The position numbers and the translations under genes were made by a program. This document shows positions 43,576-56,767 of a stretch of 64,000 nt of DNA, piece by piece. Positions within the stretch are counted from its first letter, which is position 1; the number at the start of each line of letters is the position of its first letter. The stretch comes from Hermodice carunculata. Lineage: Eukaryota; Annelida; Polychaeta; Eunicida; Amphinomidae. The DNA lies in the NCBI GenBank assembly GCA_964020975.1, contig OZ026622.1:58934121-58998120 (forward strand), written 5' to 3'. The notes below the pieces were generated by a model that searched no databases, was not told the DNA's origin, and was given only the letters and a program-made list of their open reading frames with translations.

Positions 43576-44280
43576 CGAGTGTAGGTCCCCTTACCTGCAT
43601 ATGTCCAAAGTAAAGCACGGATTTCTGCCAAACCCACTCCTCAACTACTCATAATAAGATGAAAACACCTGGAATCCAACACTTAAAAAGAGAGTAAGAT
43701 TTTCGCCGCCCGCAACCCTATGCTAGATGTTAATATATGTCTGAGACGAACAAAATAGGTCAAAGACATTAATAGTCTAAGGAATGTGGTCACAGGAATG
43801 TGGTGTCCGCACCAAAAAATCAGATAATTAATTTAGCAATGTTATGGGCTGATATGTGTTTTGCACAAGCAGTTTACATAGTAAAAATAAGTTCAGTACA
43901 TACTTCTGATCCCTATCAAGGAACTTTGTGAATAGCTTCATGTTCCCTGGTATATTTGGCTTCGAGGATTGCAGAATAAGAGCAACACCTTTTGTTTAGA
44001 CTTCCATATGACGTTGACCGTCACCAGTCGTGTTTGAACAAGGTCCCTAGACCTTGATTTGTTCAACAGGTGGCGCTGTAATTCTTTTTCGTTTTTAGAA
44101 GAATGTTTGTGTGTGTTTTCTGTTGATCCTCTTTAAACTTATTAGAAATGTGCATGGACCTGATTTCTATCAAATTTGTTCACTATGTGTTGATGTTGCC
44201 ATTTTCTGATTTTTAACAAATAACTAAAATTAGGAAAAATAAGTAAGGGGATATGTACATATATACAAACTGTCATGAGC
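43576..44280. other. Intronic sequence with one copy of a dispersed repeat
   Basis: The phrase TTGTTCAACAGGTGGCGCTG at about 44056-44075 and the following ~110 bp resemble the repeats at 58.8 and 59.5 kb. Confidence 0.5.
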
Positions 44281-44390
44281 GGCGTTTCTGTTTGGGATGA
44301 AATGATTCTGGGCAGGAAACCACGAGCCGCGAAGCGGCGAGTGTTTCTCTTACGCAGAATAATTCAGTCCCAACCAGAAACACACACGAA
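44281..44390. mobile_element. Foldback hairpin element with a GC-rich apex
   Basis: Arms at about 44284-44320 and 44343-44382 pair (GTTTCTGTTTGGGA against TCCCAACCAGAAAC, and ATGATTCTG against CAGAATAAT). The apex holds CCGCGAAGCGG. About 105 bp in total, with no coding capacity. Confidence 0.65.
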
Positions 44391-45362
44391 TGGTGGTTTG
44401 TATTTATCCTACAATGCTTCCATGAAATATTATGTTTAAGCAGATAACAATGAGTAGTTTTTTTAGCAAAAAATAGGCCAGAAATACGTACAAAAGCATA
44501 ATCACCCAGCACAGCTATGCACGGATGAATCAGTTTATTTTTCTGGAAATGTAATGCGGTCCATAGTGCTGCAAGGTGACTACCGGCGAAACAGGCATGG
44601 CAGTGCATGGCGAGGAATAAGAAACAGTGGTAATTGAAAATACATAGAACGACGAGTTTATTTTCAAATCAAACAGCATCCTAAAAGAGGAAGAGGCAAT
44701 TTACGTCAAAGTAGACCTACATAAATCAGCAACAGGTCGCACCGGCGAGTCAAGGTGACTGCCAAGGCAGTAATGGTGCTGCTTACCAAAGATGGAAACT
44801 GTACTATGTGATACGGAACAGCAGACGTAATAGTCGTAACACATACCTTTATTACCCTGCCAAAGGCCCCATTATGGGATAAATATTAGTAACAGTGATG
44901 ATGGTCTGAAACAAAGATAGCCTCCCTATCATTCTGGAGCTCATCGTACTTAAGTCTGTGCATATACGGTCAACAGAACACAGGACTGTTGAGTCCTATT
45001 GTTTTTCGTTTTGTTAACTGTCCTCAAACACATAAAAATCTGCGACGTTTTGTTCAATACAGCATCACATTTGTATCATGCAGAAGCAAACCTTCAGATC
45101 CGACCCGCCCCCCACTGCATAACTTTTTAGGCTCAAAGTAAAAGTAGTTTGCATCGAGTTGCCTCCTAGCCATGAAACATGGCCCTGATCTTTTTGTTTG
45201 TTTGCTTATTCACTTCAGTCAATTCATTCATAATGCTTTCATCAGTAAGTCCCCTGATCATATGACCATATGTGCATATGTATTATACAGTAAACTAACA
45301 ACAGAGCTTACCCCCTTACCTTCCCACCCCCGAAGAGAAATTATACATACATCATTAACAGG
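44391..45362. other. Intronic sequence with no recognised element
   Basis: No repeat end or exon recognised. Confidence 0.4.
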
Positions 45363-45450
<88 letters not shown>

Positions 45451-45932
45451 AGCGTTGTTTGTTGTCGATACAAATTAAGACAATCCATGAGCACTGGGTG
45501 CAGAACAAGTGAACGAAGCGAAAGAATTCTGCTATACGGTATCCAGTGCGAGTTGATATTCGTCGTACCGTCAATAAACCATGCCATAACCTCATCTCAT
45601 GTTTGAAAAGATCGTTGTTAAGGCCTACAGAAATAAGTTCGGCCGCACCATATGCCAAATGTTCTAGCAGAGATTAAACAGTCTCACTGACAGCAGACGA
45701 CGCCAACGTTACCCGGGAAGTACCGATAGCGTTGCCCATTACAGTAAATATTATATCGTATATCTGTACCTCCGGTACTCTGCCAAGCAGTAGGCCTGTT
45801 GTAGCACGTTTGAATGACTTTATTATAGGGCCTATAGTAGTCTGGACTATATGATATTTATATACATGCTACATGGCTCTAAAATGACCCAAACGTGAAA
45901 TATATACATAATATATCTTTATATATATATAT

Positions 45933-46028
<96 letters not shown>

Positions 46029-46574
46029 GTGTGTGTGTACATTTATATACATGTGTTTACGGATGTATGTACAGATAATAGCATGTTTTGTTGCCAATAC
46101 GAAGAATATCAACGAGTATTGGGTGCCACATATGCAGAAAGAGTGAGCAAAGTAAACGAGTTCTGCAGTATGGTACCCCGTGCGAGTTAACATCCTTTAT
46201 ATTGACAACAAACCATGCTTTGATCTGTTTATCTCATGTTTGTTGCGGCCTACTTCAATAAGTTTTCCCTCACCAAATACCAAATGATCCAATGGAGATT
46301 CAGCAGTTTCGCTTGCTGACAACAGATGACGCTGTCGTTACCCGGGAAGTAGCTTTAATTGCCCATAATAGTTTATCGATATTGGTACTTCCGGTAATGG
46401 GTACTTTTCCGGTAAAAAGTACTCTTCCGGTTATTGGCACTCTTCGGGATCTAGGTAATGTGCCGAACAGAAGGCCTATTATAGCACTTTCAAATGACTT
46501 TATTATACAGCCCTTAGTAGTCTAGCCTATATTATATTCACACACATGCTTTATAAGCACTAAAATCCAGCCAA

Positions 46575-46813
<239 letters not shown>

Positions 46814-46923
46814 AAATTTTTATCTCATTTTTGGGTCGATTTGTACATTTCAAAACACAAAGCAAAAATAAGAACGACATTTTCAGAAAGTTTTATTCCT
46901 CATCAACACAATTACCGATGAAA

Positions 46924-47043
46924 CCGGAAGAGTACCGATACCACCGGCAGAGTACCGATACCACCGGCACAGTGCCGATACCACCGGCACAGTGCCGATA
47001 CCACCGGCACACTGCCGATACAACCGGAATAGTACCGTTACAT
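46924..47043 (+). repeat. 20-bp palindromic minisatellite, six units
   Basis: Unit ACCGGCACAGTGCCGATACC; each central unit includes the perfect palindrome CGGCAC-A-GTGCCG. The outer units read GGAAGAGTACCG or GGAATAGTACCG. Confidence 0.92.
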
Positions 47044-47131
47044 CATATCGCGGCACTGTAGCTTTTAGGCCTATGATACAGTAGTTATAAAAGCCTGTTA
47101 TAGTACTAAAATCGACCCAAACATGAGGTGA

Positions 47132-47189
<58 letters not shown>

Positions 47190-47228
47190 TTATCCAATGA
47201 TGGTCTGATTTCACAATTTATCAGCTTC

Positions 47229-47292
47229 ACTCGATGTATCGGCCCTCAGCAACACGTATCTGCCTTCCTGCGGTCAGGCCGATACATCGAGT
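47229..47292. other. Perfect 16-bp inverted repeat with 32-nt loop
   Basis: ACTCGATGTATCGGCC at 47229-47244 pairs exactly with 47277-47292. No coding or tRNA feature explains it. Confidence 0.85.
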
Positions 47293-47434
47293 CGCGGGCA
47301 TGATACGTTGGCTTATACATAAAAATCCATATGATATTCCATATATATACATACAATTCATTGTTATCAGCGCTAGCGTGAATTTAGCCTGATACCTGTA
47401 TATAGAAGTTAAATGCATCGCCTTCCAAATTAAA

Positions 47435-47435
<1 letters not shown>

Positions 47436-47473
<38 letters not shown>
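47436..47473 (+). repeat. Poly-A tract
   Basis: A run of nearly 40 A. No retrotransposon body was recognised immediately upstream. Confidence 0.9.
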
Positions 47474-47475
<2 letters not shown>

Positions 47476-48394
47476 CGCCGCAACAATCCAGCCATACGAG
47501 CGTGTATATCCAATAAGACATATGCATATTGATCGCTTGTCAATGTATACTTTTGAGTGCTTGTGACCGCTGAAGTTGCAGGAAATTTAACTGCTAAATT
47601 ATCTATACTTAAGCTTGAAAAAATGTTGGAACCTGGCAGTCTGCAGGCGAACACCTAAATGACAGAGCTAATTTATATAGTTTTCATACATATGGTTACA
47701 AAGATCAATAGAGCTTCGGTCGTCTCTTGATTAGCAGCATACAAATTTGCCCATCAGACCTAATTGCTAACATGGGAGGTAGCGTTTGATTATTATATTT
47801 CGCCTTGGCTGCAAAGTATTCAGAGCACGTGTGTCGGTTTTCATGTATTTATTCATTTTTGTTTTTTGCTCATGCATATAACCGAAAGCAGTGAAAAGAA
47901 ACTCAAAAAGTGCCACATTGACGCCTCCATTCTATCAAAATTACTACAGGAGCTTTGGCTTATTCATAAGTTTTTGCTTGCTGGTGTTTCTCATTAGCAT
48001 ATCAAATCACAGGAAAAAGCATTGTTCCGCTAGGAGAAAAATACTCCCCAATTAAATTATTAAGTGCACCTGCATAAACGGATTTTTTTTGTGCGATTTC
48101 TTCCCACGAACTTGAAATGCAATGCCTTTCGTGTGTCTGCACTTTTAAAAAACTACACGGAATGCAAATATGGTCAAATATTCGCATCGGCGCTATCGTA
48201 AAAGATCACTTGCGTATAGCTGCAGCGCTCGGGTGCACACTTTGTCTCTATGCATAGTCCGCACTTTCAAGCATTATTAGCAGTGAATGAATGCACCATT
48301 CTGCAAATATACAGCTCTTGCCAGTTTTTATTTGGTTTAAGTTTACCATTCTCAACACGAATGACGATAATGATGATAATGATGATGATGATGA
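47474..48394. other. Intronic sequence with no recognised element
   Basis: Ends in a short GATAAT/GATGAT stretch (about 48360-48398) that borders the LINE fragment. Confidence 0.4.
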
Positions 48395-49014
48395 TAATGA
48401 CAACTCAGAAGTGGTATAAACATCAACCTGCAAGAGTGACAGGAAATAATGATATAACATGGCCTTTGGGACCTGGTCATCCACACGGACACATAGATAA
48501 AGCAAGTAGGGCTGATATTATAATCAAGGATTGGAAGGGGAAGGAATGCGTGTTCATTGACATGTCAGTATCATCAGGCCGCAACAGTTCGGTTCAGGTC
48601 ACGGAGATGCTCTTCGAGTATAAAGAACTAGAATTTATGTCAACAGAATGTTAAAAACGAAAAGCGACACAACAGCAGCAGTCATAGGAGCACTAGGATT
48701 AACAAAGGAGGGACTGTCACTGTTCAAGCATATAAATCCCATCCCAGGCAACGTTAACACCAATGTTCATGAAGTCCAGAAGATTTCTCTGCTTGGCACA
48801 GCACGCCTACTGCGGAGAGGGCTGTCCATAAACTAAAAGTCACAAACACCTTCTCTGGTTCGCCTGAGTTCCATGGTTTAGACATAGCTTTGCAGAATGT
48901 AAACAGGAAGAAGAAGAAGAAGAAGAAGAAGAAGAAGAAGAACAAGAACAAGAACAAGAAGAAGAAGAAGAAGAAGAAGAAGAAGAAGAAGAAGAAGAAG
49001 AAGAAGAAGAAGAA
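48395..49014 (+). mobile_element. LINE 3' end of a second type, with (AAG)n tail
   Basis: Translated pieces: WYKHQPARVTGNNDI, RADIIIKDWKGKECVFIDMS, GRNSSVQVTE and, after one frame break near 48650, VIGALGLTKEGLSLF, VHEVQKISLLGTARLLRRG. This resembles the conserved C-terminal region of LINEs thought to use a restriction-like endonuclease (R4/Dong-like); the R..D..D spacing fits, but the family call is tentative. After a short 3' UTR the copy ends in (AAG)n at 48906-49014. 5'-truncated. Confidence 0.75.
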
Positions 49015-49019
49015 AGAGG

Positions 49020-50080
49020 ATGATGTTGTTAATGATAATTGGCAGACGAAGAATATGCACTTTATACTTCTAAACGCCCTTTACGTGAAACATAAAACTG
49101 CATCTCAGAGCTCAAAATTGTTTTTCATATAAATGTTGCAGTTATACTATTGCAGACAACTAGAGGCGGAGACATATATGTAAGGATTATAAATCTAGAT
49201 TTATTCGCATGATTAGGAAAGCTTCCCATATAGTGTGCTTCGCTGAACACATAGGCTATATGCCACGCATATCTGGTTTCGAGTCGAAGCTTAGTTTCTC
49301 AAGTCGAACGAGTTTCAAACAATTCTACCGACATAGAATAAATTTGATATCTAAAAGCAATACCAAATTTACTTTTTACAGTGCTAAAAATGGATTACAT
49401 TGATGTATTATTGTGGTATAGGTGCTGCTAAATGTTGGCAACCACATGGTTACCTGGGCCACGTTCCAGCCTCATCAAGGGATAGCCTCCTTACTTGTTA
49501 TGCGTCGACAAGGTTACAGCTCTCAAAATAGCATCACAAGGATCGGGCGGATCAGTCATAATTGGGTTCGATTTTCAAAATCAAGTTATCTGTTTGAAAG
49601 ATGTCACACGCCAGACTGGCGTCAGCCATGCTCTTCGTTTGCCATTTCTAATGACATAACGCTTTTCAGCAAGGACCACGTCAATATTTCGTATTTATTA
49701 GCTTGCCAGACCCAGACTATAGGATGTGAATTTCTGAGATATTCCAGGAAGTCTGAGATATGTGTCCATAGTTGTTTATTATAAATTGCATACTTTAAGC
49801 ACTTTGCACGAAAAATTCACATACCTGATGCAGATAACAGGAATTGATGCTTCACAATTATTGATTACAATCTATTTACAATTAAAGCCTTGCTACGTAT
49901 TGCTTTCTGCTCGTATTCCTCACAGAAAGAAATAACTTCTAGTTGAAATTAAATGGAATTGTTTTGCCGCACAATACAATTTATTCTTCCAAAATTAGAT
50001 TTTGTAATGAAAATAGTCTGCGTGCAGCACAACACGCCCTGTCGACCGACAGATGGTTATTACACGCAGTTGACATCATG
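49020..50080. other. Intronic sequence with no recognised element
   Basis: A frame at 49422-49784 has no domain. Nothing else recognised. Confidence 0.4.
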
Positions 50081-50122
50081 TTTACATTTTTTGCGGGTTG
50101 AATTAGTAGCGTAACACCTTAA
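50081..50122. mobile_element. Solo end of a TTAA-flanked DNA transposon
   Basis: 38 bp ending GAATTAGTAGCGTAACACC, then TTAA at 50119-50122. It matches 51271-51308 with a single difference. The other end of this copy was not found upstream. Confidence 0.5.
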
Positions 50123-50850
50123 GGGGCACTGTAGGTGACTACTTTGGGCAGCAGAAAGACCCATTATCAGATCTGTACTGTCATTATTTCATTTAATTAC
50201 TTGAAAGATTACATTCTATGAATGAATAAACCCATAAAAGTGCATTTTAATCATTTTAATCACATTTATGCTCAAAATTAGCACTCAATTGTACAAAACT
50301 AGGGATGTCCGCAAACATGTTGCTGTGTGATTCATGTCACACAATTTTAACTTTTGACCCACGGCTTTCTGGCGTTATAATTTCATTATGGATAGTACAC
50401 TCATGACTATGAAAACTCCAAAAATAGGATATCACTGTTAAAGAGAACAGAGGGCTCAGTTTAGATGGATGGCGATTTCAACTGTGGGCACAATTCTGTA
50501 TCTGAGAGGGTATGGGGGCTCAGTTACGGTCACCGTATTCAATTCCAAAGTCTATAAACCAACATGACATGTATTTTGTATGGAAGTTCACAATATTTAC
50601 CTCATAAAAAACACAATTTACTATAGGCATCATTGGGAATTTTTTTTTGGTAGCATACCCCTGCAACATGCATAAACAATTTTTCAGTTTTTGCTCATAT
50701 GCATTCTGGTTTATTGCATTACAAATAGCTGTTAGGGAAAAATAGTGGCCCCGGTTCAAACTTTTTTTTTTATACATGATTTGTACACAAAACAATATTT
50801 CCAATCTTCAGAGATCATTTATTTGATAATTGTGGAGACGACTTGTTCCC
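50123..50850. other. Sequence between two transposon ends, unrecognised
   Basis: No exon or repeat recognised. Both edges are TTAA. Confidence 0.35.
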
Positions 50851-50854
50851 TTAA

Positions 50855-51308
50855 GGTATTACGTGAGTAATTCGGCCGGCTTCTGGGTAGAAAGATTATA
50901 GAGTGTATATGAGAAATATCCCTTACAGGTACAGGGGGCTGTCTCTTACATAATTCTGACCACAGTAACATTTTATTCTGAAGCTGGCAGGTACAGTGTG
51001 CAGTATTTATTGACAGGTTAGCTTTCAATATACTCAGCGTAGTGACTGAATACACATGGCCACAATGTTAGTACTCCGAGTCATCGCGCAAGGCTGCGTG
51101 ACTGCTGTCAGTATTTTGGCTGTAGCAAACGGTAATATCTTAAAATTTTCCCAATGATGACTAGGTTTTCTTGTTCTCAAATCATTCAGAATATTGTAAA
51201 GAACAATTTGGCATAGGACATGTTTGGGTTTATAAGTTATTTTGGAAGGCACAGACTGCAACCTGGTTTGTTTACATTTTTTGCGGGCTGAATTAGTAGC
51301 GTAACACC
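50855..51308. mobile_element. Short non-autonomous DNA transposon (about 454 bp)
   Basis: The left end GGTATTACGTGAGTAATTC at 50855 is the imperfect inverse of the right end ending at 51308 (GAATTAGTAGCGTAACACC). TTAA precedes the left end (50851-50854); the right flank is TGGT, so the duplication is not intact. TTAA would suit piggyBac- or Kolobok-type insertion. No transposase frame. Confidence 0.5.
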
Positions 51309-51312
51309 TGGT

Positions 51313-52030
51313 AATTACAATCAATGGTGGCCATAAAAAAATAGGTCACGCATAGATTGCACGGATGCTTTCTGTTGGTAAACAATATGGAGAACATGCA
51401 CACATACTAGACAACTCTTGTCTAATTCAATCATGTGACGTATAATAAATCCACATGCCTATCGAAATGATTAAAACACCTGAATAAATGATAGAATGAA
51501 TCGATGCTTGAGATAAATAATAGATTAACAGTTAAATAACAAGAGATGGATGGATAGAAACATAGACTGATAATGAATAAGTGGTTTTTATTTGCAAAAT
51601 TTATGGTTGTACTGCGGTTTATAGCTATTCTATCTAAAACTGGTTGTACTCTTTGAACGTGCAAAGTGCAGCTTGCAATCCTATCTTGTGTAATACATCA
51701 ATGCAGTGCGGTTATCATACAAGATGATCGTTGTTTTCAAATAATGGTCGGCTGACAAATGAAGGATTGCACTGGTGGGCCGCTGGGAAGGTTCTGTTGC
51801 GATTGACGTCCTGTTCACGGAGTACATTGAGTCTGAGCGAAACCAGTTGTCAAGATCCCGTTATTTTCTGCCCTTTCCATTTCCTTAGTTTTTATACAAT
51901 ATGAATACATTTTTCAACGGGGGGTGGGGTGTCAACACCATAATTTTTTCGTAGCCTTTTCTTGTTTGTTCGTCATTAGTAATGCCCCAAGAAAAGGTGA
52001 TAACGCACCACACTATATTTTCAATTATAT
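51313..52030. other. Intronic sequence with no recognised element
   Basis: No exon or repeat end recognised. Confidence 0.4.
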
Positions 52031-52117
52031 GGTTGGATAAGAAGACAGATAGACAGAAAGACAGGTAGACAGACAGACAGACAGAAAGACAGACAGAGAG
52101 AAAAAACAGATAGATAG

Positions 52118-52148
<31 letters not shown>

Positions 52149-52155
52149 GATAGAT
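52031..52155 (+). repeat. (ACAG)n then (GATA)n microsatellite
   Basis: Degenerate ACAG/AGAC units to about 52105, then GATA to 52155. The GATA part is the 3' tail of the minus-strand LINE that follows. Confidence 0.9.
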
Positions 52156-55100
52156 TTTATTTAGCACCAAAGTAAAACACATTCAAGTGTAAAATAAAAT
52201 GAAGAGGTACAAGGAAAACCCATGAAAGGCAGTTTACTTTTTGCAGTGGGATCCTTTGAAAACATACGAAGTATTAAGTAAAACTTAATAGATAAAGCAG
52301 AGCTCAACATTTAAGTACAATGATATGCATATTTATATACATTAATACACTTGGAAATAAAAACACTAAGAATATATAACTAATATATCACATGATTTAG
52401 CATCTTTGCAGATCAATGAAAATATGGTCCACAAGTACCAAAGCGGGTTAAATTCATTTCACAGGGGACATTTACTTCATATTTATATATTTTGGGCCAG
52501 TTTGATTTCTGCAGGAAGAGAATTCCAATCCCGTATTGCACAGTGTAAAAAAAGAGCTACCACCGGTCCCGTCATCCTTGGGTCCAGCAAAGTTGTGATT
52601 GCTGCCCCTGGTATTATACCGTTAGAGATCTTGAATTTTCATAAAGTTTTTTGACAAGTATAGTGGGTGTTTAGTATGGTAAATGTTATGAGCATGGTTT
52701 AACTTCGGCTGTATAGCCCTCCATGGCACATCTAGCATTCCTGCCGACTCAAATTTCGAGGGAGTTTGTCAAGTTTGAGAACCAACATGACACACAGTAA
52801 TCAAACAAAGGCTGTATTAGAGCTGTACAAGGACGCAGTTTTCTGGTTCGAAAATCAGAAACTGCTCTGTCGGTACAGAAACTTCAAACGAATTCCGAAT
52901 TTTTTCTAATATCGTTCACAATGTTTTCGCATGTCAAACTTTGGTCCAATTCAACACCGAGATATTTGATAGAACCTTTGGATCTTATTTCTTAATTTGT
53001 TTCAGTGACAACAAAATATTTTTTTTAAATTTCCGTTTACACCCAAAGTGAATGCATTAAGTTTTTCTTGAATGCTTTGACAGTCTGCTGTCAACCATCC
53101 ATTTATAACAATTCCCTAATTCAGTTCTTAGAGTTCAAGCCAACCAATCCCGATTTTTGCTGGACCCAAAGAGAGCTGTATCGTCAGCATGTAATAGTAC
53201 TTTGCACGGTACACTGATTCGTATGTCATTTACATATCATAGGTACAGTAAGGATCTGAGAATGCTTTCGTGAGGGACTCACCCCCCTCCCCCCTAAAAA
53301 AACCCAAACAACAAAGCGAAAAACAAAACAAAGCAACCCCCGCGAACCACTTTCGAGCCGCGCCATGGCTTAGTTAACGCAGACTTATTATTAGTCTCCT
53401 ACCTGTAAGATATAAGTTAAACCACTTAATTGAATAGACACCCATGGCTTTTAGTTTTCGACACACTTAATTCGTGATCCACCGAGTCGAAGGCCATCTG
53501 CATATCAATAAGGGTCATACCCATGTAGTTACCTTTGGCAGTTTGGGTTTTGATATATCTTTAAGATGAATCATACGGTTGAATATGGCTCTCTAAGACC
53601 AGATTGCATTTGGGACAATAGAGTTTGCTGCTTCTACACTCTTCAAGTTTGTCTTTGAAGTAAGATGCTTTTTACGCTTTTAAGTATTCTTTGTACGAGT
53701 TACGTGTTGCGCATACAGCACAATAAATTTTGTAGAGTAGAAGGTCCTTCTCCGTGAGCTTGACCTACATATGCAAAAGAGAATCGCGAAGGCGGAGACC
53801 CGCTCATATTTCTTTGCACATCCAAGGTTGTGACCCAATTTTTATTTTGACGTCTGTCGCGGGAGAGACTTGGTGTGGATGTTGGTAAAATGGGTTGAAA
53901 GGACGTCTAAGCCTCATCTACATCTGAGCAATTTAACACATTTTACTAGTCAGTGAAACTTCAATTCATCAGGAGGGCAGTTTTTTCAGTGAACGTATTG
54001 TTATGGTATTATGAAAGTTGAAACCTCTCATGGTCACTTAAATTCTGGTACAGAATGTCATATGATGGCTGAAATCCAGCAGGATGATAACATACTGACT
54101 GATCTTTTCATTATTATTCACTGAAATATGGTCTAGACAAGTGGTAGAAGAATTCGTCACCCTCGTGGGTTTCTCAATGACCTGGTTTATGTTGTTTTCA
54201 TTTGATATATGGTGGCATTTTTTGCTGACAGTGGACAAGTAAGGATCCCAGCAGATATGTAAATGTCCTGGTGTCATAATTCTTCTAGCCGGGTTTTATT
54301 CCGAAAGAGCTTGGTCGAACAGAACGGAAAATCTTTTTTGTAAGGCGGTTTGTAACATACTTCTACAGTAAGCGGTTTGGATTCGGGCAAAAAAACTCTC
54401 AATCCAGAGTGTCTTTTCACCTTCATTATGTAGGTTTTCAATGCTGTTAAAAGCAATATTATTTCCTGTATAAATGCATGCTTCACCTCCATTTCTATTA
54501 CGGTCTGTTCTACTTATTGTATAACCAGGTAAGGGTATTTCGGTGTCTGGTACTGAGCCATCTACCCTGGTTTCGGTTACCGTTAACACTGAGATATTTG
54601 TTTTAGAAAGGATCGACACGAGTTCAGCTTTTGCTTTTTGGTAATAAATACCGCACATTGATGTGAGCCACATGAAAACGTTTGTTTTGGAAACATTCAA
54701 AGATGTCAAGCTCTGGGTCAATATAAAGGAAGTAAAGTTCTCTGCCATGGGTGGTTCGTATGATAGCGGTCAACTATGACCCTAATACCGGTCTCCCAGA
54801 TGTATATACCTTTTAATACAATTATAAAATACTGTATTGTACTGTTCTGATCGATTGAATGTATATGTTGATTAAATGAAATTATTTCTGATTGCCGATT
54901 CCCCGTGCAGTCTACGTTTTCTGGCTCGGTGGTCATATTTCCAAAACTCCGAAGCGGCAAGCGGTAACTCTTGGTGTAGAAAGTGTCTACATATATAAGA
55001 GAGTAATTTCCTTTCGTGTTGCATTTTCACGCCCATTATTGCTTATATCATGGGTACAGCGACAATGAGTCTTTCTTTGACAACTGTCACATTCACTAGC

Positions 55101-55300
55101 TTTGCTTTTTGAGACAAGCAAAGCTATTGAATGTGATAGTTGTCAATGCATAGCTGTTGCCACATACTGAGCATGGGTACTTCGGTTGTCTCTTGGCAGT
55201 TGATTTAGGTGATCCTGTAACCGAGCTGGTTTGGCGCGGAGGTGGACTAGAAGCAACAACACCCACTATTAATGAACTCAAAATTGATCTATGTTCGGTG
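52107..55300 (-). mobile_element. Near-full-span decayed LINE (CR1/Jockey-like)
   Basis: Read on the minus strand. PHD-like finger, KYPCSVCGN then ECDSCQRKTHCRCTHD (about 55180-55060). AP endonuclease with ELVSILSKTNISVLTVTETR, DTEIPLPGYTISRTDRNRNG, KPLTVEVCYKPPYKKDFP and PTRVTNSSTTCLDHISVNNN (54750-54040). Reverse transcriptase with many breaks, the catalytic box reading HADDTALFGSSK (about 53192-53160) and a 60-bp T/G-rich insertion just before it. Then the C-terminus LNHAHNIYHTKHPLYLSKNF, RYNTRGSNHNF (52730-52480), a 3' UTR ending GGTGCTAAATAAAATC, and a (CTAT)n tail at 52155-52107. At least ten frame breaks or stops: long dead. Confidence 0.85.
53281..53345 (+). repeat. A/C-rich tract inside the LINE reverse transcriptase
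   Basis: About 60 bp of C-run plus AAAC-type sequence that splits the RT domain just before its HADD box, so it was gained after the LINE inserted. Confidence 0.7.
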
Positions 55301-55525
55301 ATATCAACTTCATAAAATGTTTAAGTTTGAGAACGCCGCTGAGGTTCACTTTTCAAGTCAATAAGCATATGAAAAATCGTATATTTCTTAGCTGGGATAT
55401 ATTGAATGCCCGCATGGGCCAAGAAATAGTTTAAAAAAGTGTCACCTCTTAGAGATCTGTCAACAAAGTCAGGTAAATACCTCCCGTAAATGTTTTTTTT
55501 TCTCTTTTTCGTCGATCCAAGTATG

Positions 55526-55675
55526 GTCATGAGGACATAGATATAATATAAGCAGGTTGTTATTGAATATGCACAGTCATGAGGACATAAATATAATATA
55601 AGCAGGTTGTTATTGAATATGCACAGTCATGAGGACATAAATATAATATAAGCAGGTTGTTATTGAATATGCACA
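55526..55675 (+). repeat. 50-bp tandem repeat, three units
   Basis: Unit starts GGTCATGAGGACATA and contains ATATAATATAAGCAGGTTGT; spacing 50 bp. Units two and three are almost identical. It lies between the 5' end of one LINE and the start of the next. Confidence 0.92.
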
Positions 55676-56620
55676 CCAATCAATGTCAAAGTCAAATGGG
55701 GAATGCAGAATGCAGATCTTTCAGTTGCTCCAATGGTGTAAAGCAGGGGTAAAAACGCTTTCCCCCATACTCTTCGGGATCTATATTGATGAATTGCTGG
55801 CGAAATTGAAAGATTCAGGTTTTGGTTGTCATATTGGAAATATCTTTGCTGGAGCTGTTGCATATGCTGATGATGTCGCTTTACTTGCCCCTACAACTAC
55901 ATCCATGTCTTAATTACTCAGCACCTGCACATCAAATTCTGAGGAATATAAGATCTGTTTTAATCCAGATAAATCAAAATCAGCATTTCCAATACTGATA
56001 ACACCACACGCCAATCCTCGATTGAATTTAATGGGGAATTAATGTCGAACAGGTCAATTCCTACAAACTTTAGGCAGCAGAATCGGTAGGCATGTCGCTG
56101 AAGAAAATATTTGAAATTCTATAAGGATTTTTAATAGCGAAGTTTATGTCCTCACATCTCAGTTCAGAAATATCTATCAAACGACAAGGTTTACTTGCTC
56201 AAAAGCTATTGTATGTCATTATTCGGCTGTCAGTTATGGGATTTCTCCGGTAAAGAGGTTGAGTTATTTTACACTGCCTGGCGTAAAGTCATCAGATATT
56301 TATGGAAACTACCGCCTTAGTTTCATAGTAGTCTTCTTCATCTTATATGTGACGATCATGATATCGAAGTACAATTGCACATACGTTTTCTTAATTTTTT
56401 TCTAAAGTTTATAAGATAGCAGAAACACAATTATAATATGCTCCTTTGCTAAACTGGTAATCGGAGGCAGTCGTTCGTCGGTATTACATGAACCTCGCTT
56501 CAATACATGTGCATGGTATCAATATGTTGACCACTCATGAACTGTCATTTTTTGACTTGTAATTAGTATTATCTCTTACTTTTTTTCCAGTCGTGCGACA
56601 TTTGCACAGAATAAAGATTA

Positions 56621-56685
<65 letters not shown>

Positions 56686-56767
56686 TAATAATAATGATAA
56701 TAATGATAATAATAATAGTAATAATAATAATGATAATAATAATAATAACAACAACAATAATAATAAC

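Noticed and set aside
43159-43618. K/P-rich or F/G-rich protein
   Set aside because: Pure artefact of the A/C-only tract, open on both strands.
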